From: Brasilonema sp. UFV-L1
Lineage (GTDB): Bacteria; Cyanobacteriota; Cyanobacteriia; Cyanobacteriales; Nostocaceae
Length of the DNA stretch: 40,320 nucleotides
Direction: 5' to 3'
NCBI RefSeq assembly: GCF_012912105.1
Contig: NZ_QMEA01000057.1
Span: forward strand, 1-40,320
Shown here: positions 7,855-16,520 of the stretch, in pieces
Position numbering within the stretch: the first letter of the stretch is position 1
Layout of the letters: the number at the start of each line of letters is the position of its first letter
Made by a program: the position numbers and the translations under genes
Notes under the pieces: model-generated
The model's database searches: none
What the model was told of the DNA's origin: nothing
Seen by the model: only the letters and a program-made list of their open reading frames with translations

Positions 7855-8799
7855 ATGAAGATACTCAGCTCAAGTAATCCTAAAACTAGCACAGAGGCAC
7901 TGGTTGCCTACGACTTGTGGAAAATGTACGGTGATTGCGCTGTTGTTCAGGGTGTAAGCTTCACTCTGAATCCCGGTGAAATTGTGGGTCTGTTGGGACC
8001 CAATGGTGCAGGGAAAACCACTACAGTTGGCATGCTTTATGGAGCTGTTGTGCCTAGTCGTGGCTTCGTCAAACTCGGTTCCACACAAGTGCAGAGTAAT
8101 GGGCGAATGGCTCGCGCCAAGATGGGTATTGTCACTCAGGAGGATAATCTTGACCTTGATTTTTCTGTGATTGAAAACCTCATCTACTTTATTCATCACT
8201 ATCGCATCTTGGGCAAAGACGCTCGCAAACGGGCTGGAGAACTGCTAGCAAAACTAGACCTGCAAAACTATGCCCAACGTTCCGTAAACGATTTATCAGG
8301 AGGGATGAAGCGACGGTTGGTGCTTGCTCGTGCCCTAATTAACTATCCGCAAGTGGTGTTTCTGGATGAGCCAACGACGGGACTTGATCCTGACGCCCGT
8401 CAGGAGTTTTGGAAAGTGGTGATTGACTTGAAGCAGCAGGGTTGTGGAGTGTTGTTAACAACGCACTACATGGATGAGGCTCAGCGATTGTGCGATCGCC
8501 TGCTCTTACTGCAAGACGGTCAAGTTATTGATCAAGGGACACCGAGTGAACTGATTGAGCGTACCGTGGGCAAAGAAGTTGTTGAAATCGAAGGGGTAAA
8601 TGAAGCGGTACTCCAAAGGTTTGCAACGCAAGCAGATACGTGGTGGCGTTCTTTTGGCAGCGGCTATCTGCTGGTATTACCTCCCGATGATTATCGACTT
8701 TGGGAACAACTGGTTGCCATGCGACCCCAACGCCTAACCCGTCGTCAGGCAAACTTAGAAGACGTGTTCTTGCGCTTAACCGGAGGAGTATTGCAATGA
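7855..8799 (+). CDS. ABC exporter ATP-binding subunit (NodI/DrrA-like)
   Basis: This 314-residue ABC ATPase has all hallmarks: Walker A GPNGAGKTT (about residues 44-52), signature LSGGMKRR, Walker B VVFLDEPTTGLD and the switch histidine in TTHYMDE. Its C-terminal 80 residues resemble the NodI/DrrA type that pairs with an ABC-2 permease. I start at 7855, with AGAAG upstream; the longer frame from 7819 adds a 12-residue leader. Its last codons overlap the start of the permease gene (ATGA at 8796-8799), so the two are translationally coupled. The first residues MKILSSSNP closely match the start of the next-but-one gene, a P450, although the proteins are unrelated. Likely role: energising export of a hydrophobic product, inferred from position at the head of the tailoring genes. 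Confidence 0.9.
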   Translation: MKILSSSNPKTSTEALVAYDLWKMYGDCAVVQGVSFTLNPGEIVGLLGPNGAGKTTTVGMLYGAVVPSRGFVKLGSTQVQSNGRMARAKMGIVTQEDNLDLDFSVIENLIYFIHHYRILGKDARKRAGELLAKLDLQNYAQRSVNDLSGGMKRRLVLARALINYPQVVFLDEPTTGLDPDARQEFWKVVIDLKQQGCGVLLTTHYMDEAQRLCDRLLLLQDGQVIDQGTPSELIERTVGKEVVEIEGVNEAVLQRFATQADTWWRSFGSGYLLVLPPDDYRLWEQLVAMRPQRLTRRQANLEDVFLRLTGGVLQ

Positions 8800-9575
8800 A
8801 AGGTCCTTCAGTTTCTGTCTGGGGAGTTTACTCTGTTTGGCATCGCCACGCTAAGGTTTATCAACGCACATGGCTCGTCAATTGCCTGCCACCTTTGTTA
8901 GAGCCAATTATCCATTTAGTTGCCTTTGGCTACGGCTTAATGCCTTTAATTGGAGCAATCACTTATGCAGAACAACAAATCCCCTATCTAAAGTTCATTG
9001 CACCTGGCACGATGGCAGTCGGTGTGTTGTTTCATTCTTTCCTTGAGGGCGCTTTCGCAAGTTTTGTTCGTATCCACTTCCAAAAAACCTGGCAAGCCTT
9101 ACTCACTGCACCGTTGAGTTTTTCCGAGGTCTTTCTAGGTGATTGGTTATGGGCGACTACCAAAGGGATGATTACAGGTACATTAACCGGAACCGTCGCT
9201 GTGTTTTGGGGCTTGTATCCAGCCTGGAACTTACTATTGTCTCTACCAATTATGCTCTTGGGGAGCCTTGTGTTTAGCGCAATGGGACTGTTAACCGCAG
9301 GCACTGTTCGTCAAAGTGATCAAATTAATATTCCCATCTTTCTCCTCATCGTTCCCATGTTTACCCTCTGTGGGACGTATTTCCCTCGCCAAACTCTACC
9401 CCCCTTTCTGGAACGAATTGCTTCAGTTCTCCCAATGGCATCGTTTACCGACTTACTCCGCTGGAATTTCGGATTACCCTCATTCTGGTGGCTGAAGATT
9501 TCTTGGCTACTGGTTCTGATGGTCGTCTTTGCCTATTTAGCGATGTGCCAGATTTATCCTAAGTTGATCAAGTAA
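8796..9575 (+). CDS. ABC-2 type permease (NodJ/DrrB-like)
   Basis: This 259-residue membrane protein has about six hydrophobic segments, for example PPLLEPIIHLVAFGYGLMPL, the stretch around GTLTGTVAVFWGL, LLLSLPIMLLGSLVFSAMGL, IPIFLLIVPMFTLCGTYF and a final ISWLLVLMVVFAYLAM. The PIFLLIVPMFTLCGTYFP and LPPFLERIASVLP blocks are characteristic of NodJ/DrrB ABC-2 permeases. A strong GGAGGA (8782-8787) precedes the ATG, which overlaps the ATPase stop by four bases. With the ATPase it should form an inner-membrane exporter of the family that moves lipooligosaccharides and hydrophobic drugs. The substrate is unknown; a cluster-made terpenoid is the natural candidate. The next gene, a P450, follows 34 bp later. 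Confidence 0.88.
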   Translation: MKGPSVSVWGVYSVWHRHAKVYQRTWLVNCLPPLLEPIIHLVAFGYGLMPLIGAITYAEQQIPYLKFIAPGTMAVGVLFHSFLEGAFASFVRIHFQKTWQALLTAPLSFSEVFLGDWLWATTKGMITGTLTGTVAVFWGLYPAWNLLLSLPIMLLGSLVFSAMGLLTAGTVRQSDQINIPIFLLIVPMFTLCGTYFPRQTLPPFLERIASVLPMASFTDLLRWNFGLPSFWWLKISWLLVLMVVFAYLAMCQIYPKLIK

Positions 9576-9609
9576 GTTATTTTTGAATAACTTTTGTTTT
9601 AGGAAAGCT

Positions 9610-10881
9610 ATGAAAATACCTAGTTCGAGCAATCCTGCTTTTGTTGAGGTGCTTCGCTTTGCCCTCAATCCCATTTCCTACCTGGATGCTAATTTTAAGC
9701 ACCTTGGTGATGTTTTTTGGGCGTACATCCCGCAATCAACCATCATTGTAGGTTCTCCCGCTGCGATTCACGAAGTGTTTGCAGCAGGAAGTGAAACATT
9801 TGACACAGGATTAAACAACGCTTTTGGCAGAATCTTCTTTCAAGAAGGTTCAATTGCACTGGCAAGTGGTGAAGAACACGTCAGGCAGCGCCAAATTCTA
9901 GGTCCAGTTTTTCGAGGCGAACGGATGCAAAGCTGCCGCGAGTTAGTTTGTCACGTTACACAAAATTTTCTCAACGGAAAACGTAAAGTCGTTGTTGAAG
10001 ATTTAGCTGAGACGATTACGATGACAACAATTCTCAATTTTACGTTTGGTTCAGTTGAAGGAGAGCGCTATCATACAATAGCACGAGAACTTGCGTCCCA
10101 GTTGAATATCATTGGGACGCCTCTAAAAGGGTTGCAATTATTTGTTCCCTTTTTACAAGTTAGTTGGGGTTCTTGGGGGGAGTGGCAGCGCTCTCAAAAG
10201 GTTTTCGTTGAAGAAGTGGCGGCTGAGATTCGAGAACGGCGACAAGCTGATGTAGGCGCTCAAGACGATGTTCTGTCGATCCTGATCAAAGAAGGCGAAA
10301 CGGACAAGCGAATTTGCGCCCAAGTCACAACGATGTTGTTGTCAGGACGAGACACCACTGCCCATAGCATGGCATGGACACTCTATTGGATTTGTGCAAT
10401 TCCAGAAATCAAAGACAAAGTAATTGCTGAAATTGATAGTGGTAAAGATTTCATGAGCTTACCTTATCTAGATGCGGTTATTAAAGAAACCTTGCGGCTT
10501 TATTCACCAGGCTTTATTGGAAATCCTCGTGTTACTAAAGTTCCTTTTAAACTTCTCGATTGGCAACTTGATCCAGGTACGCTTTTAACCATCTGCCCTT
10601 ACCTCGTCCATCAACAAGAGGAAATATATCCCGAACCAAAGACGTTCCGTCCTGAGCGTTTTCTGGAACGTCAGTTTAGCCCATATGAATACCTTCCATT
10701 TGGAGGGGGGAATCATACTTGTATCGGTAAAGCTTTAGCATTGTTCGAGATAAAACTGGTGATCGGAACCATTTTGTCGGAGTACAATGTGGAACTGGCA
10801 AACAAACGCCCTGTTCGCCCTATCAGGCATGGAATGGTCTTGGGTCCCGAAAAATATGAGTTGCTGGTAGAACGGCGATAA
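9610..10881 (+). CDS. Cytochrome P450, CYP110-like (paralogue 1)
   Basis: This 423-residue soluble P450 has the CYP110-type phrase ASGEEHVRQRQILGPVFRGERM (residues 85-106), I-helix SGRDTT (245-250) with the usual acid-threonine pair, ExxR (Glu293-Arg296), PERF (348-351) and heme loop PFGGGNHTCIG with Cys371 as thiolate ligand. The heme loop has His369 where Arg is usual. I start at 9610 (AGGA five bases upstream), not 9583. It is the first of four tandem paralogues (with 11480, 12851 and 14221) and the only one of them with a standard I-helix motif. It probably hydroxylates a terpenoid intermediate, drawing electrons from a ferredoxin encoded elsewhere. It has no membrane anchor. Confidence 0.93.
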   Translation: MKIPSSSNPAFVEVLRFALNPISYLDANFKHLGDVFWAYIPQSTIIVGSPAAIHEVFAAGSETFDTGLNNAFGRIFFQEGSIALASGEEHVRQRQILGPVFRGERMQSCRELVCHVTQNFLNGKRKVVVEDLAETITMTTILNFTFGSVEGERYHTIARELASQLNIIGTPLKGLQLFVPFLQVSWGSWGEWQRSQKVFVEEVAAEIRERRQADVGAQDDVLSILIKEGETDKRICAQVTTMLLSGRDTTAHSMAWTLYWICAIPEIKDKVIAEIDSGKDFMSLPYLDAVIKETLRLYSPGFIGNPRVTKVPFKLLDWQLDPGTLLTICPYLVHQQEEIYPEPKTFRPERFLERQFSPYEYLPFGGGNHTCIGKALALFEIKLVIGTILSEYNVELANKRPVRPIRHGMVLGPEKYELLVERR

Positions 10882-10956
10882 TCCTCATCCTCTTGCTTAC
10901 AACAATTTTCAGGTAACTGAACTACAAACGATGATACGCTGAACATAGAGTGATTG

Positions 10957-11049
10957 CAATACTGCTCGGTTAAGGAAATTAGGTAGGGCTGAAACCATTG
11001 AAATTTCGTTGTCTATGGTGTGCGGAAAGGGCTTAACCGAGTAGTATTG
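10957..11049. mobile_element. 93-bp MITE with 10-bp target duplication
   Basis: CAATACTGCTCGGTTAAG (10957-10974) and CTTAACCGAGTAGTATTG (11032-11049) are inverted repeats with one mismatch. The element is flanked by a perfect 10-bp direct repeat AGAGTGATTG (10947-10956 and 11050-11059). Similar ends, CAATACGGTTC-GTTA, occur at about 19073 beside an IS4-like fragment and at about 40267. A 10-bp duplication fits IS4- or ISAs1-type transposases. There is no coding capacity. Confidence 0.82.
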
Positions 11050-11068
11050 AGAGTGATTGTTTAATTAG

Positions 11069-11209
11069 ATGCCAGTATCTTACTCAGGAGATTTACGTCG
11101 TCGCGTGATTATAGCGTGTGTTGCGAAGGAAGGCTCTCAACGCCAGTTAACTCAAAGATTCAAGGTCAGCTTGTCATTTGTACGAAATCTACTGCGTCAT
11201 TATCGTTAA
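11069..11209 (+). pseudogene. IS630-like transposase N-terminal fragment
   Basis: A 46-codon frame reads MPVSYSGDLRRRVIIACVAK and then RQLTQRFKVSLSFVRNLLRHY, the helix-turn-helix start of an IS630-type transposase. A TAA ends it, although the following SGQIK in the same frame continues the family consensus briefly. Nothing of the DDE domain follows. It is a relic. Confidence 0.65.
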
Positions 11210-11479
11210 AGTGGACAGATTAAGCGAAACGACGTGGGGGATATCAAAATTAAGTACTACTTGATAGAGAATTGGTAGAAGCTAGTAGTTCTCTCCATAA
11301 GCTCCGCTTATCGCACGAGCGTGTTCGATTAAAAGTTGGTTTTCTTCTTCAGTGATGACGACTCCCATTACAACGATCGCTTAATTACTCCTTTACCTTC
11401 TCATATTTTATTTATGTCTTTTGAAAGAATAAAAACTGGGATGCTCCCTTATTTATTCATCTAGAAAATAGAGGAAATC
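11210..11479. other. Gap upstream of P450 paralogue 2
   Basis: I see no full gene. On the minus strand at about 11373-11287 a 28-codon frame (MGVVITEEENQLLIEHARAI and so on) ends in a stop; it may be the start of a lost gene. The last 80 bases are AT-rich and end with GAGGAAAT before the P450 ATG, so a promoter for the paralogue array may lie here. Confidence 0.4.
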
Positions 11480-12784
11480 ATGATTACACTTTCAAGTTCA
11501 ACCAAGAAGCAAAGAGAAATACCCTATTCTAAGAGTCCTTCTCTTATACAGCAAATTTCCTTTGTTCTGGATCCCATTACATACTTAGAAACGGAGGTTG
11601 TACGCCTTGGTGAAGTATTTTGGGCATATGCTCCGATGCGGGCAATTATCGCCGCTTCTCCTGAAGCCATTCGTCAAGTGTTTGCAAAGGGAGATGACAC
11701 ATTTGGCATCGTGGACAATGCTAGTGCCAAGTTCATCCTGGGTGGGGAAGGCTCGATAGGGCTTGTCAGTGGTGAAGAGCACATCAGGCAACGCCAAGTG
11801 TTAGGTCCAGCTTTTCGAGGTGAACACCTGAAAGCCTGTAGTGAGCTAGTTTGTCAAGTTACCCGAGGTCTCCTGAATGGAAAACGAAAGATTGTGATGG
11901 AAGAAGTTGCCCAAACTGTTAGTGTGGCATCTATTCTCAGTCTTACGTTTGGTTCAATTGAAGGAGAACGCTACCAGATGATCGCACGAGAGTTTACATC
12001 TCAGATTGAAATCATTGAGTCACCGCTAAAAGCTTTGCAGTTATTTGTTCCTCTTTTACGGTTTTTTTCAGGCTCGTGGGGAAAGTGGCAGCGCTCTCGG
12101 AAGATTTTTTTTGAAGAAGTTGCAGCTGAAACGCGAGAACGGCGACAAGCTGGTATGAGTGATCGAGGCGACATTCTTTCACTTCTCATTAAAGAGGGTG
12201 AACCGGACAATCGAATTTACTCTCAAGTGATGACTCTACTATACGCAGGACGAGAGTCTACCGCCTATACCCTAGCCTGGATTCTTTATTGGGTCTGTAC
12301 AATGCCCATAGTTCGGCATAAGCTCCTTGCAGAAATCGATAGTGGTGAGGACTATATGAGTTTACCCTACCTTGATGCGGTCATCAAAGAAGCCCTCCGA
12401 ATTTATCCACCAGCGTTTATATTCGGGCCTCGTGTCACAAAAGTTCCCTTCAAGCTCCTCGATTGGGAACTTGAACCAGGTACCGTAGTGTTCCCCTGCC
12501 CTTACCTGATCCATCACCGCAAGGAAATTTATCCAGAACCAAAGACCTTCCGTCCTGAGCGTTTTTTGGAACGACAATTTACTCCATACGAGTACCTTCC
12601 TTTCGGAGGAGGGCATCGAACCTGCATCGCAATGGCATTAGCATTGTTCGAGTTAAAACTGGCAATAGGAACAATTTTGTCTGAATACAACGTGGAGTTA
12701 GCAGACAAACGCCCTGTGCGAGCTGTAAGACGTGGAGCAGTTCTAGGACCAGAGAGATATGAGCTGCTAGTGGAGCGGCGATAG
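11480..12784 (+). CDS. Cytochrome P450, CYP110-like (paralogue 2)
   Basis: This 434-residue P450 has VSGEEHIRQRQVLGPAFRGE (residues 97-116), I-helix AGREST (256-261), ExxR (Glu304-Arg307), PERF and heme loop PFGGGHRTCIA with Cys382. In the I-helix the conserved threonine next to the acid is serine (Ser260), and the residue after the heme CysIle is Ala rather than Gly. A good GAGGAAA precedes the ATG. From codon 280 to past the stop it is identical at DNA level to the next gene (12316-12839 versus 13687-14210). It probably acts on the same chemical family as its neighbours; the separate N-terminal two thirds suggest a different substrate pocket. Confidence 0.93.
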   Translation: MITLSSSTKKQREIPYSKSPSLIQQISFVLDPITYLETEVVRLGEVFWAYAPMRAIIAASPEAIRQVFAKGDDTFGIVDNASAKFILGGEGSIGLVSGEEHIRQRQVLGPAFRGEHLKACSELVCQVTRGLLNGKRKIVMEEVAQTVSVASILSLTFGSIEGERYQMIAREFTSQIEIIESPLKALQLFVPLLRFFSGSWGKWQRSRKIFFEEVAAETRERRQAGMSDRGDILSLLIKEGEPDNRIYSQVMTLLYAGRESTAYTLAWILYWVCTMPIVRHKLLAEIDSGEDYMSLPYLDAVIKEALRIYPPAFIFGPRVTKVPFKLLDWELEPGTVVFPCPYLIHHRKEIYPEPKTFRPERFLERQFTPYEYLPFGGGHRTCIAMALALFELKLAIGTILSEYNVELADKRPVRAVRRGAVLGPERYELLVERR

Positions 12785-12850
12785 TCCTCATCGTTTAGCT
12801 CAGTCTAGCGGTTACTCCACGATCAATTACTTGAGAAATAGACGGCAATT

Positions 12851-14155
12851 ATGATTACACTTTCAAGTTTAACCCAGAACCAAAATAAGATACCTAATTC
12901 CAAGACTCCTTCCCTGCTACAACTGTTTTCTTTTGTCCTTGATCCCGTTGCATATCTAGAAACAGGGTTTGCACGCCTTGGTGAAGTATTTTGGGCATAT
13001 GCTCCGATGCACGCAATTATCGCAGCTTCTCCTGAAGCAATTCGCCAAGTGTTTGCGGCAGGAAATGAGACATTTAGCATTATGGACAATGCTAGTGTAA
13101 GGCTTATCCTTGGTGGGGAAGGCTCGATGGGACTTGTCAGTGGTGAAGAACACATCAGGCAACGCCAAGTGTTAGGTCCAGCTTTTCGTGGCGAACGGCT
13201 CCAAGCCTGTCGTGAGTTAGTATGTCAAGTTACGCGAAGCCTCTTGGATGAAAAACATAAGGTTGTAACTGAAGATATTGCTCAAATCATTACGATGACA
13301 ACTATTCTCAGTTTTACGTTTGGTTCATTCGAGGAAGAACGCTATCAGACGATTGCTCGGGAGCTCACGTTTCAGCTCGAAATTATTGAGTCACCGCTGA
13401 AAGCTTTGCAATTATTTGTTCCCTTTTTCCGGGCTAGTTGGGGCTCATGGGGAAAGTGGCAGCGCTCTCGAAAGATTTTTTTTGAGGAAGTTGCAGCTGA
13501 AGCGCAAAAACGGCGACAAGCAGGCATGAGCGATCAAGGAGATGTCCTCTCACTTCTCATTAAAGAGGGTGAAACAAATGATCGAATTTGCTCTCAAGTC
13601 ATGACTATGTTATTCGCAGGACGAGAGTCGACTTCTTATACCTTAGCCTGGATACTCTATTGGATTTGTACGCTCCCAGAAGTTCAGCATAAGCTCCTTG
13701 CAGAAATCGATAGTGGTGAGGACTATATGAGTTTACCCTACCTTGATGCGGTCATCAAAGAAGCCCTCCGAATTTATCCACCAGCGTTTATATTCGGGCC
13801 TCGTGTCACAAAAGTTCCCTTCAAGCTCCTCGATTGGGAACTTGAACCAGGTACCGTAGTGTTCCCCTGCCCTTACCTGATCCATCACCGCAAGGAAATT
13901 TATCCAGAACCAAAGACCTTCCGTCCTGAGCGTTTTTTGGAACGACAATTTACTCCATACGAGTACCTTCCTTTCGGAGGAGGGCATCGAACCTGCATCG
14001 CAATGGCATTAGCATTGTTCGAGTTAAAACTGGCAATAGGAACAATTTTGTCTGAATACAACGTGGAGTTAGCAGACAAACGCCCTGTGCGAGCTGTAAG
14101 ACGTGGAGCAGTTCTAGGACCAGAGAGATATGAGCTGCTAGTGGAGCGGCGATAG
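12851..14155 (+). CDS. Cytochrome P450, CYP110-like (paralogue 3)
   Basis: This 434-residue protein is collinear with paralogue 2: AGREST at 256-261 with Ser260 in place of the usual Thr, ExxR Glu304-Arg307, Cys382 in PFGGGHRTCIA. The N-terminal 279 residues differ at many positions, for example VVTEDIAQIITMTTILSFTF against IVMEEVAQTVSVASILSLTF, while the last 155 codons are identical. It starts 66 bp after the previous stop, with a weak ribosome binding site. The identical tail implies very recent gene conversion or unequal crossing over. Confidence 0.93.
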   Translation: MITLSSLTQNQNKIPNSKTPSLLQLFSFVLDPVAYLETGFARLGEVFWAYAPMHAIIAASPEAIRQVFAAGNETFSIMDNASVRLILGGEGSMGLVSGEEHIRQRQVLGPAFRGERLQACRELVCQVTRSLLDEKHKVVTEDIAQIITMTTILSFTFGSFEEERYQTIARELTFQLEIIESPLKALQLFVPFFRASWGSWGKWQRSRKIFFEEVAAEAQKRRQAGMSDQGDVLSLLIKEGETNDRICSQVMTMLFAGRESTSYTLAWILYWICTLPEVQHKLLAEIDSGEDYMSLPYLDAVIKEALRIYPPAFIFGPRVTKVPFKLLDWELEPGTVVFPCPYLIHHRKEIYPEPKTFRPERFLERQFTPYEYLPFGGGHRTCIAMALALFELKLAIGTILSEYNVELADKRPVRAVRRGAVLGPERYELLVERR

Positions 14156-14220
14156 TCCTCATCGTTTAGCTCAGTCTAGCGGTTACTCCACGATCAATTA
14201 CTTGAGAAATGGACGGCATC

Positions 14221-15528
14221 ATGACTACACTTTTAAACTCGCTCCGGAATCCGACAGAGATACCTAGTTCAAAGGCTCCTTATCTTCTACAGCTATCTTC
14301 TTTTATCCTTGATCCCATTGCATATTTAGAAGCAGGGTTTGCGCGCAGTGATGTATTTTGGGTATATGCTCCCATGCGGGCAATCATCGCAGCTTCTCCT
14401 GAAGCCGTTCGCCAAGTGTTTGCGGAGCCAGAAGAGACATTTGGTGTAGTAGAGAACTTCGCTGATAGTGTAAGGTTTATCTTTGGGGGCGATGGCTCAA
14501 TTGCGATGGCAAGTGGTGAAGAATACCTTAGGCAGCGCCAAATGCTCTTACCCGCTTTTCGTGGTGAACGGATGAAAACCTGCCGTGAGTTAGTTTGTCA
14601 GGTTACACGAAGTCTCCTAGATGGGAAACGTAAGATTGTGACTGAGGAAGTTGCTCGGGAAATTACGGTGGCAACAATTCTTAGTTTTACGTTTGGTTCA
14701 TTTGAAGGAGAGCGCTACCAAACGATTGCACGCGAGTTCATGTTTCAGCTTGGGCTCATAGAGACGCCGCTGAAAGCTATACAGTTATTTAACCCCTTTT
14801 TACAGGTTTTCTCGGGTACGTACAGAAAGTGGCTGCGCTCTCGGGAGATTTTTTTTGAAGAAGTTGCGGCTGAGATTCGAGAGCGGCGGCAAGCAGGTGT
14901 AGGCGATCAAGGAGATATTCTATCGATCCTGATGCAGGAAAGTGAAACGAACCAGGAAATTTATTGTCAAGTAATGACTCTGTTATTTGCAGGACGAGAG
15001 CCTACTTCCTATACCCTAACCTGGATACTCTACTGGGTTTCTACGATTCCAGAAGTTAAAGATAAGCTCCTTGCAGAGATCGATAGTGGAGAAGATTTCA
15101 GAAGCTTACCTTATCTAGACGCTGTCATCAAAGAGGCTCTACGAATTTATCCACCACCGTATATCTTTGGACCTCGTAAAACAAAATTTCCCTTCAAGCT
15201 TCTTGATTGGGAACTCGAACCTAATACAGTAATATACCCCTCTCCCTACCTAATCCATCACCGTGAGGAAATTTATCCCGAACCGGAGAAGTTCCGTCCT
15301 GAGCGTTTTCTGGAACGTCATTTTACCCCATACGAATATATTCCTTTTGGAGGTGGGCATCGAAGCTGTATAGGTATGGCGCTAGCGTTGTTCGAGTTAA
15401 AACTGGCGATAGGAACAATTTTGTCTGAATACAACGTGGAGCTAGCAGACAAGCGTCCTGTGCGAGCCATCAGGCGTGGAGCAGTCCTGGGACCAGAAAA
15501 ATTTGAACTGCTGGTAGAACCGCGATAG
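14221..15528 (+). CDS. Cytochrome P450, CYP110-like (paralogue 4) with Glu-Pro I-helix
   Basis: This 435-residue P450 has ASGEEYLRQRQMLLPAFRGE (residues 97-116), ExxR Glu305-Arg308 and heme loop PFGGGHRSCIG with Cys383. The I-helix motif reads AGREPT: Pro261 replaces the conserved threonine beside Glu260. Loss of this residue is rare; CYP152 peroxygenases such as OleT have an Arg-Pro pair there, while this protein keeps the acid. I start at 14221 because it aligns with the starts of paralogues 2 and 3; an in-frame ATG at 14209 would add MDGI. The 3' untranslated stretch repeats the TCTAACGGTTACTCC phrase found after the other paralogues. Confidence 0.9.
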   Translation: MTTLLNSLRNPTEIPSSKAPYLLQLSSFILDPIAYLEAGFARSDVFWVYAPMRAIIAASPEAVRQVFAEPEETFGVVENFADSVRFIFGGDGSIAMASGEEYLRQRQMLLPAFRGERMKTCRELVCQVTRSLLDGKRKIVTEEVAREITVATILSFTFGSFEGERYQTIAREFMFQLGLIETPLKAIQLFNPFLQVFSGTYRKWLRSREIFFEEVAAEIRERRQAGVGDQGDILSILMQESETNQEIYCQVMTLLFAGREPTSYTLTWILYWVSTIPEVKDKLLAEIDSGEDFRSLPYLDAVIKEALRIYPPPYIFGPRKTKFPFKLLDWELEPNTVIYPSPYLIHHREEIYPEPEKFRPERFLERHFTPYEYIPFGGGHRSCIGMALALFELKLAIGTILSEYNVELADKRPVRAIRRGAVLGPEKFELLVEPR

Positions 15529-15610
15529 TCCTTATCGTCTAGTCTAGTCCAGTCTAACGGTTACTCCGCTATCCATTTTTCATCTGAGGAAGAGATCAGT
15601 AAGTAGCATT

Positions 15611-16495
15611 ATGACTCAACTTTCAAGTTCAATACAAAATCAAAGCTTAGCTGTTGCAACATGGTACGATAGGGTTTGGCCATTTGCCCGCCTGTTATGG
15701 TTAAATGAAGATAACCTTGCTGTACACCTAGGCTACTGGGACGAGAATACTCGCAGCCATGCTGAATCATTAATCAACATGAATCAGGCGATGGCAGAGC
15801 GTGTTGGCATGTTCCAAGGAGCACGAGTCTTGGACGCGGGTTGTGGCTTTGGCGGTACGTCATTGTGGCTTGCTAAGGAGTATGGTGCTCGAGTGGTTGG
15901 TGTCAACATCTCGTCCGATCAGGTTGCCCGAGCAAACCACTATGCTAAAAAGCGAGGTCTTGATGACTTTGTCAGCTTCGAAAACGTGAATCTGTTAAAC
16001 ACAGGGTTGCCAGATGGGAGTTTCGATATCTTTTGGGCCCAAGAGAGTCTCTTGCATATCCTTGATAAACAGCTTTTTTTAGCCGAGGCTTATCGTCTGC
16101 TCAAACCAGGTGGCAAGTTGGTCGTTCAAGATAGTTATTTGTTCAATAGGACTTACTCTCAAAAAGAAGAACGTCACCTGCAAGCTATATCTTCCGGTGG
16201 ACTAATCCCAAGATTGCCAAGACCTGATGAATTTATCACTTGGGCAAGGACAGTGGGATTTCAAGATATCTGCATTGAGGACATCTCTCATTATGCCAAG
16301 CGTTCTTGTATTCGCAGCTACAGGCAGAATATGTTCTTTTACCCGATTGGTCAGGTCTTACGTACCTTGCGTATACAATCAGAGCAAGAATATCGCTCTG
16401 CACTCGGTAACTTCGCCTTGTATCGAACCTTCCAGCTTGGCTTATGGTTTTTAGCTATCTGTACGGCACGCAAGTCTGAATTGGCTCAAGGTTAA
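15611..16495 (+). CDS. SAM-dependent methyltransferase (class I)
   Basis: This 294-residue methyltransferase has motif I VLDAGCGFGGTSLWLA (residues 73-88), acidic loop VVGVNIS (95-101), FDIFWAQESLLHI (138-150) and LLKPGGKLVVQD. The layout resembles the tocopherol, phytyl-quinol and sterol C-methyltransferase branch, which fits methylation of an aromatic or terpenoid carbon or hydroxyl. It starts MTQLSSSIQNQ, closely like the start of the P450 at 11480 (MITLSSSTKKQ) at both protein and DNA level, though the enzymes are unrelated. It lies 82 bp after P450 paralogue 4 and 25 bp before the next P450, so cotranscription is likely. The actual methyl acceptor cannot be told from sequence. Confidence 0.88.
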   Translation: MTQLSSSIQNQSLAVATWYDRVWPFARLLWLNEDNLAVHLGYWDENTRSHAESLINMNQAMAERVGMFQGARVLDAGCGFGGTSLWLAKEYGARVVGVNISSDQVARANHYAKKRGLDDFVSFENVNLLNTGLPDGSFDIFWAQESLLHILDKQLFLAEAYRLLKPGGKLVVQDSYLFNRTYSQKEERHLQAISSGGLIPRLPRPDEFITWARTVGFQDICIEDISHYAKRSCIRSYRQNMFFYPIGQVLRTLRIQSEQEYRSALGNFALYRTFQLGLWFLAICTARKSELAQG

Positions 16496-16520
16496 CTCGT
16501 TCATTTCTAAGACAAGTTAT

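Noticed and set aside
12362-12616. Antisense frame inside P450 paralogue 2, exactly repeated at 13733-13987
   Set aside because: It lies opposite conserved P450 motifs. The exact repeat simply reflects the 524-bp identical block. There is no ribosome binding site.
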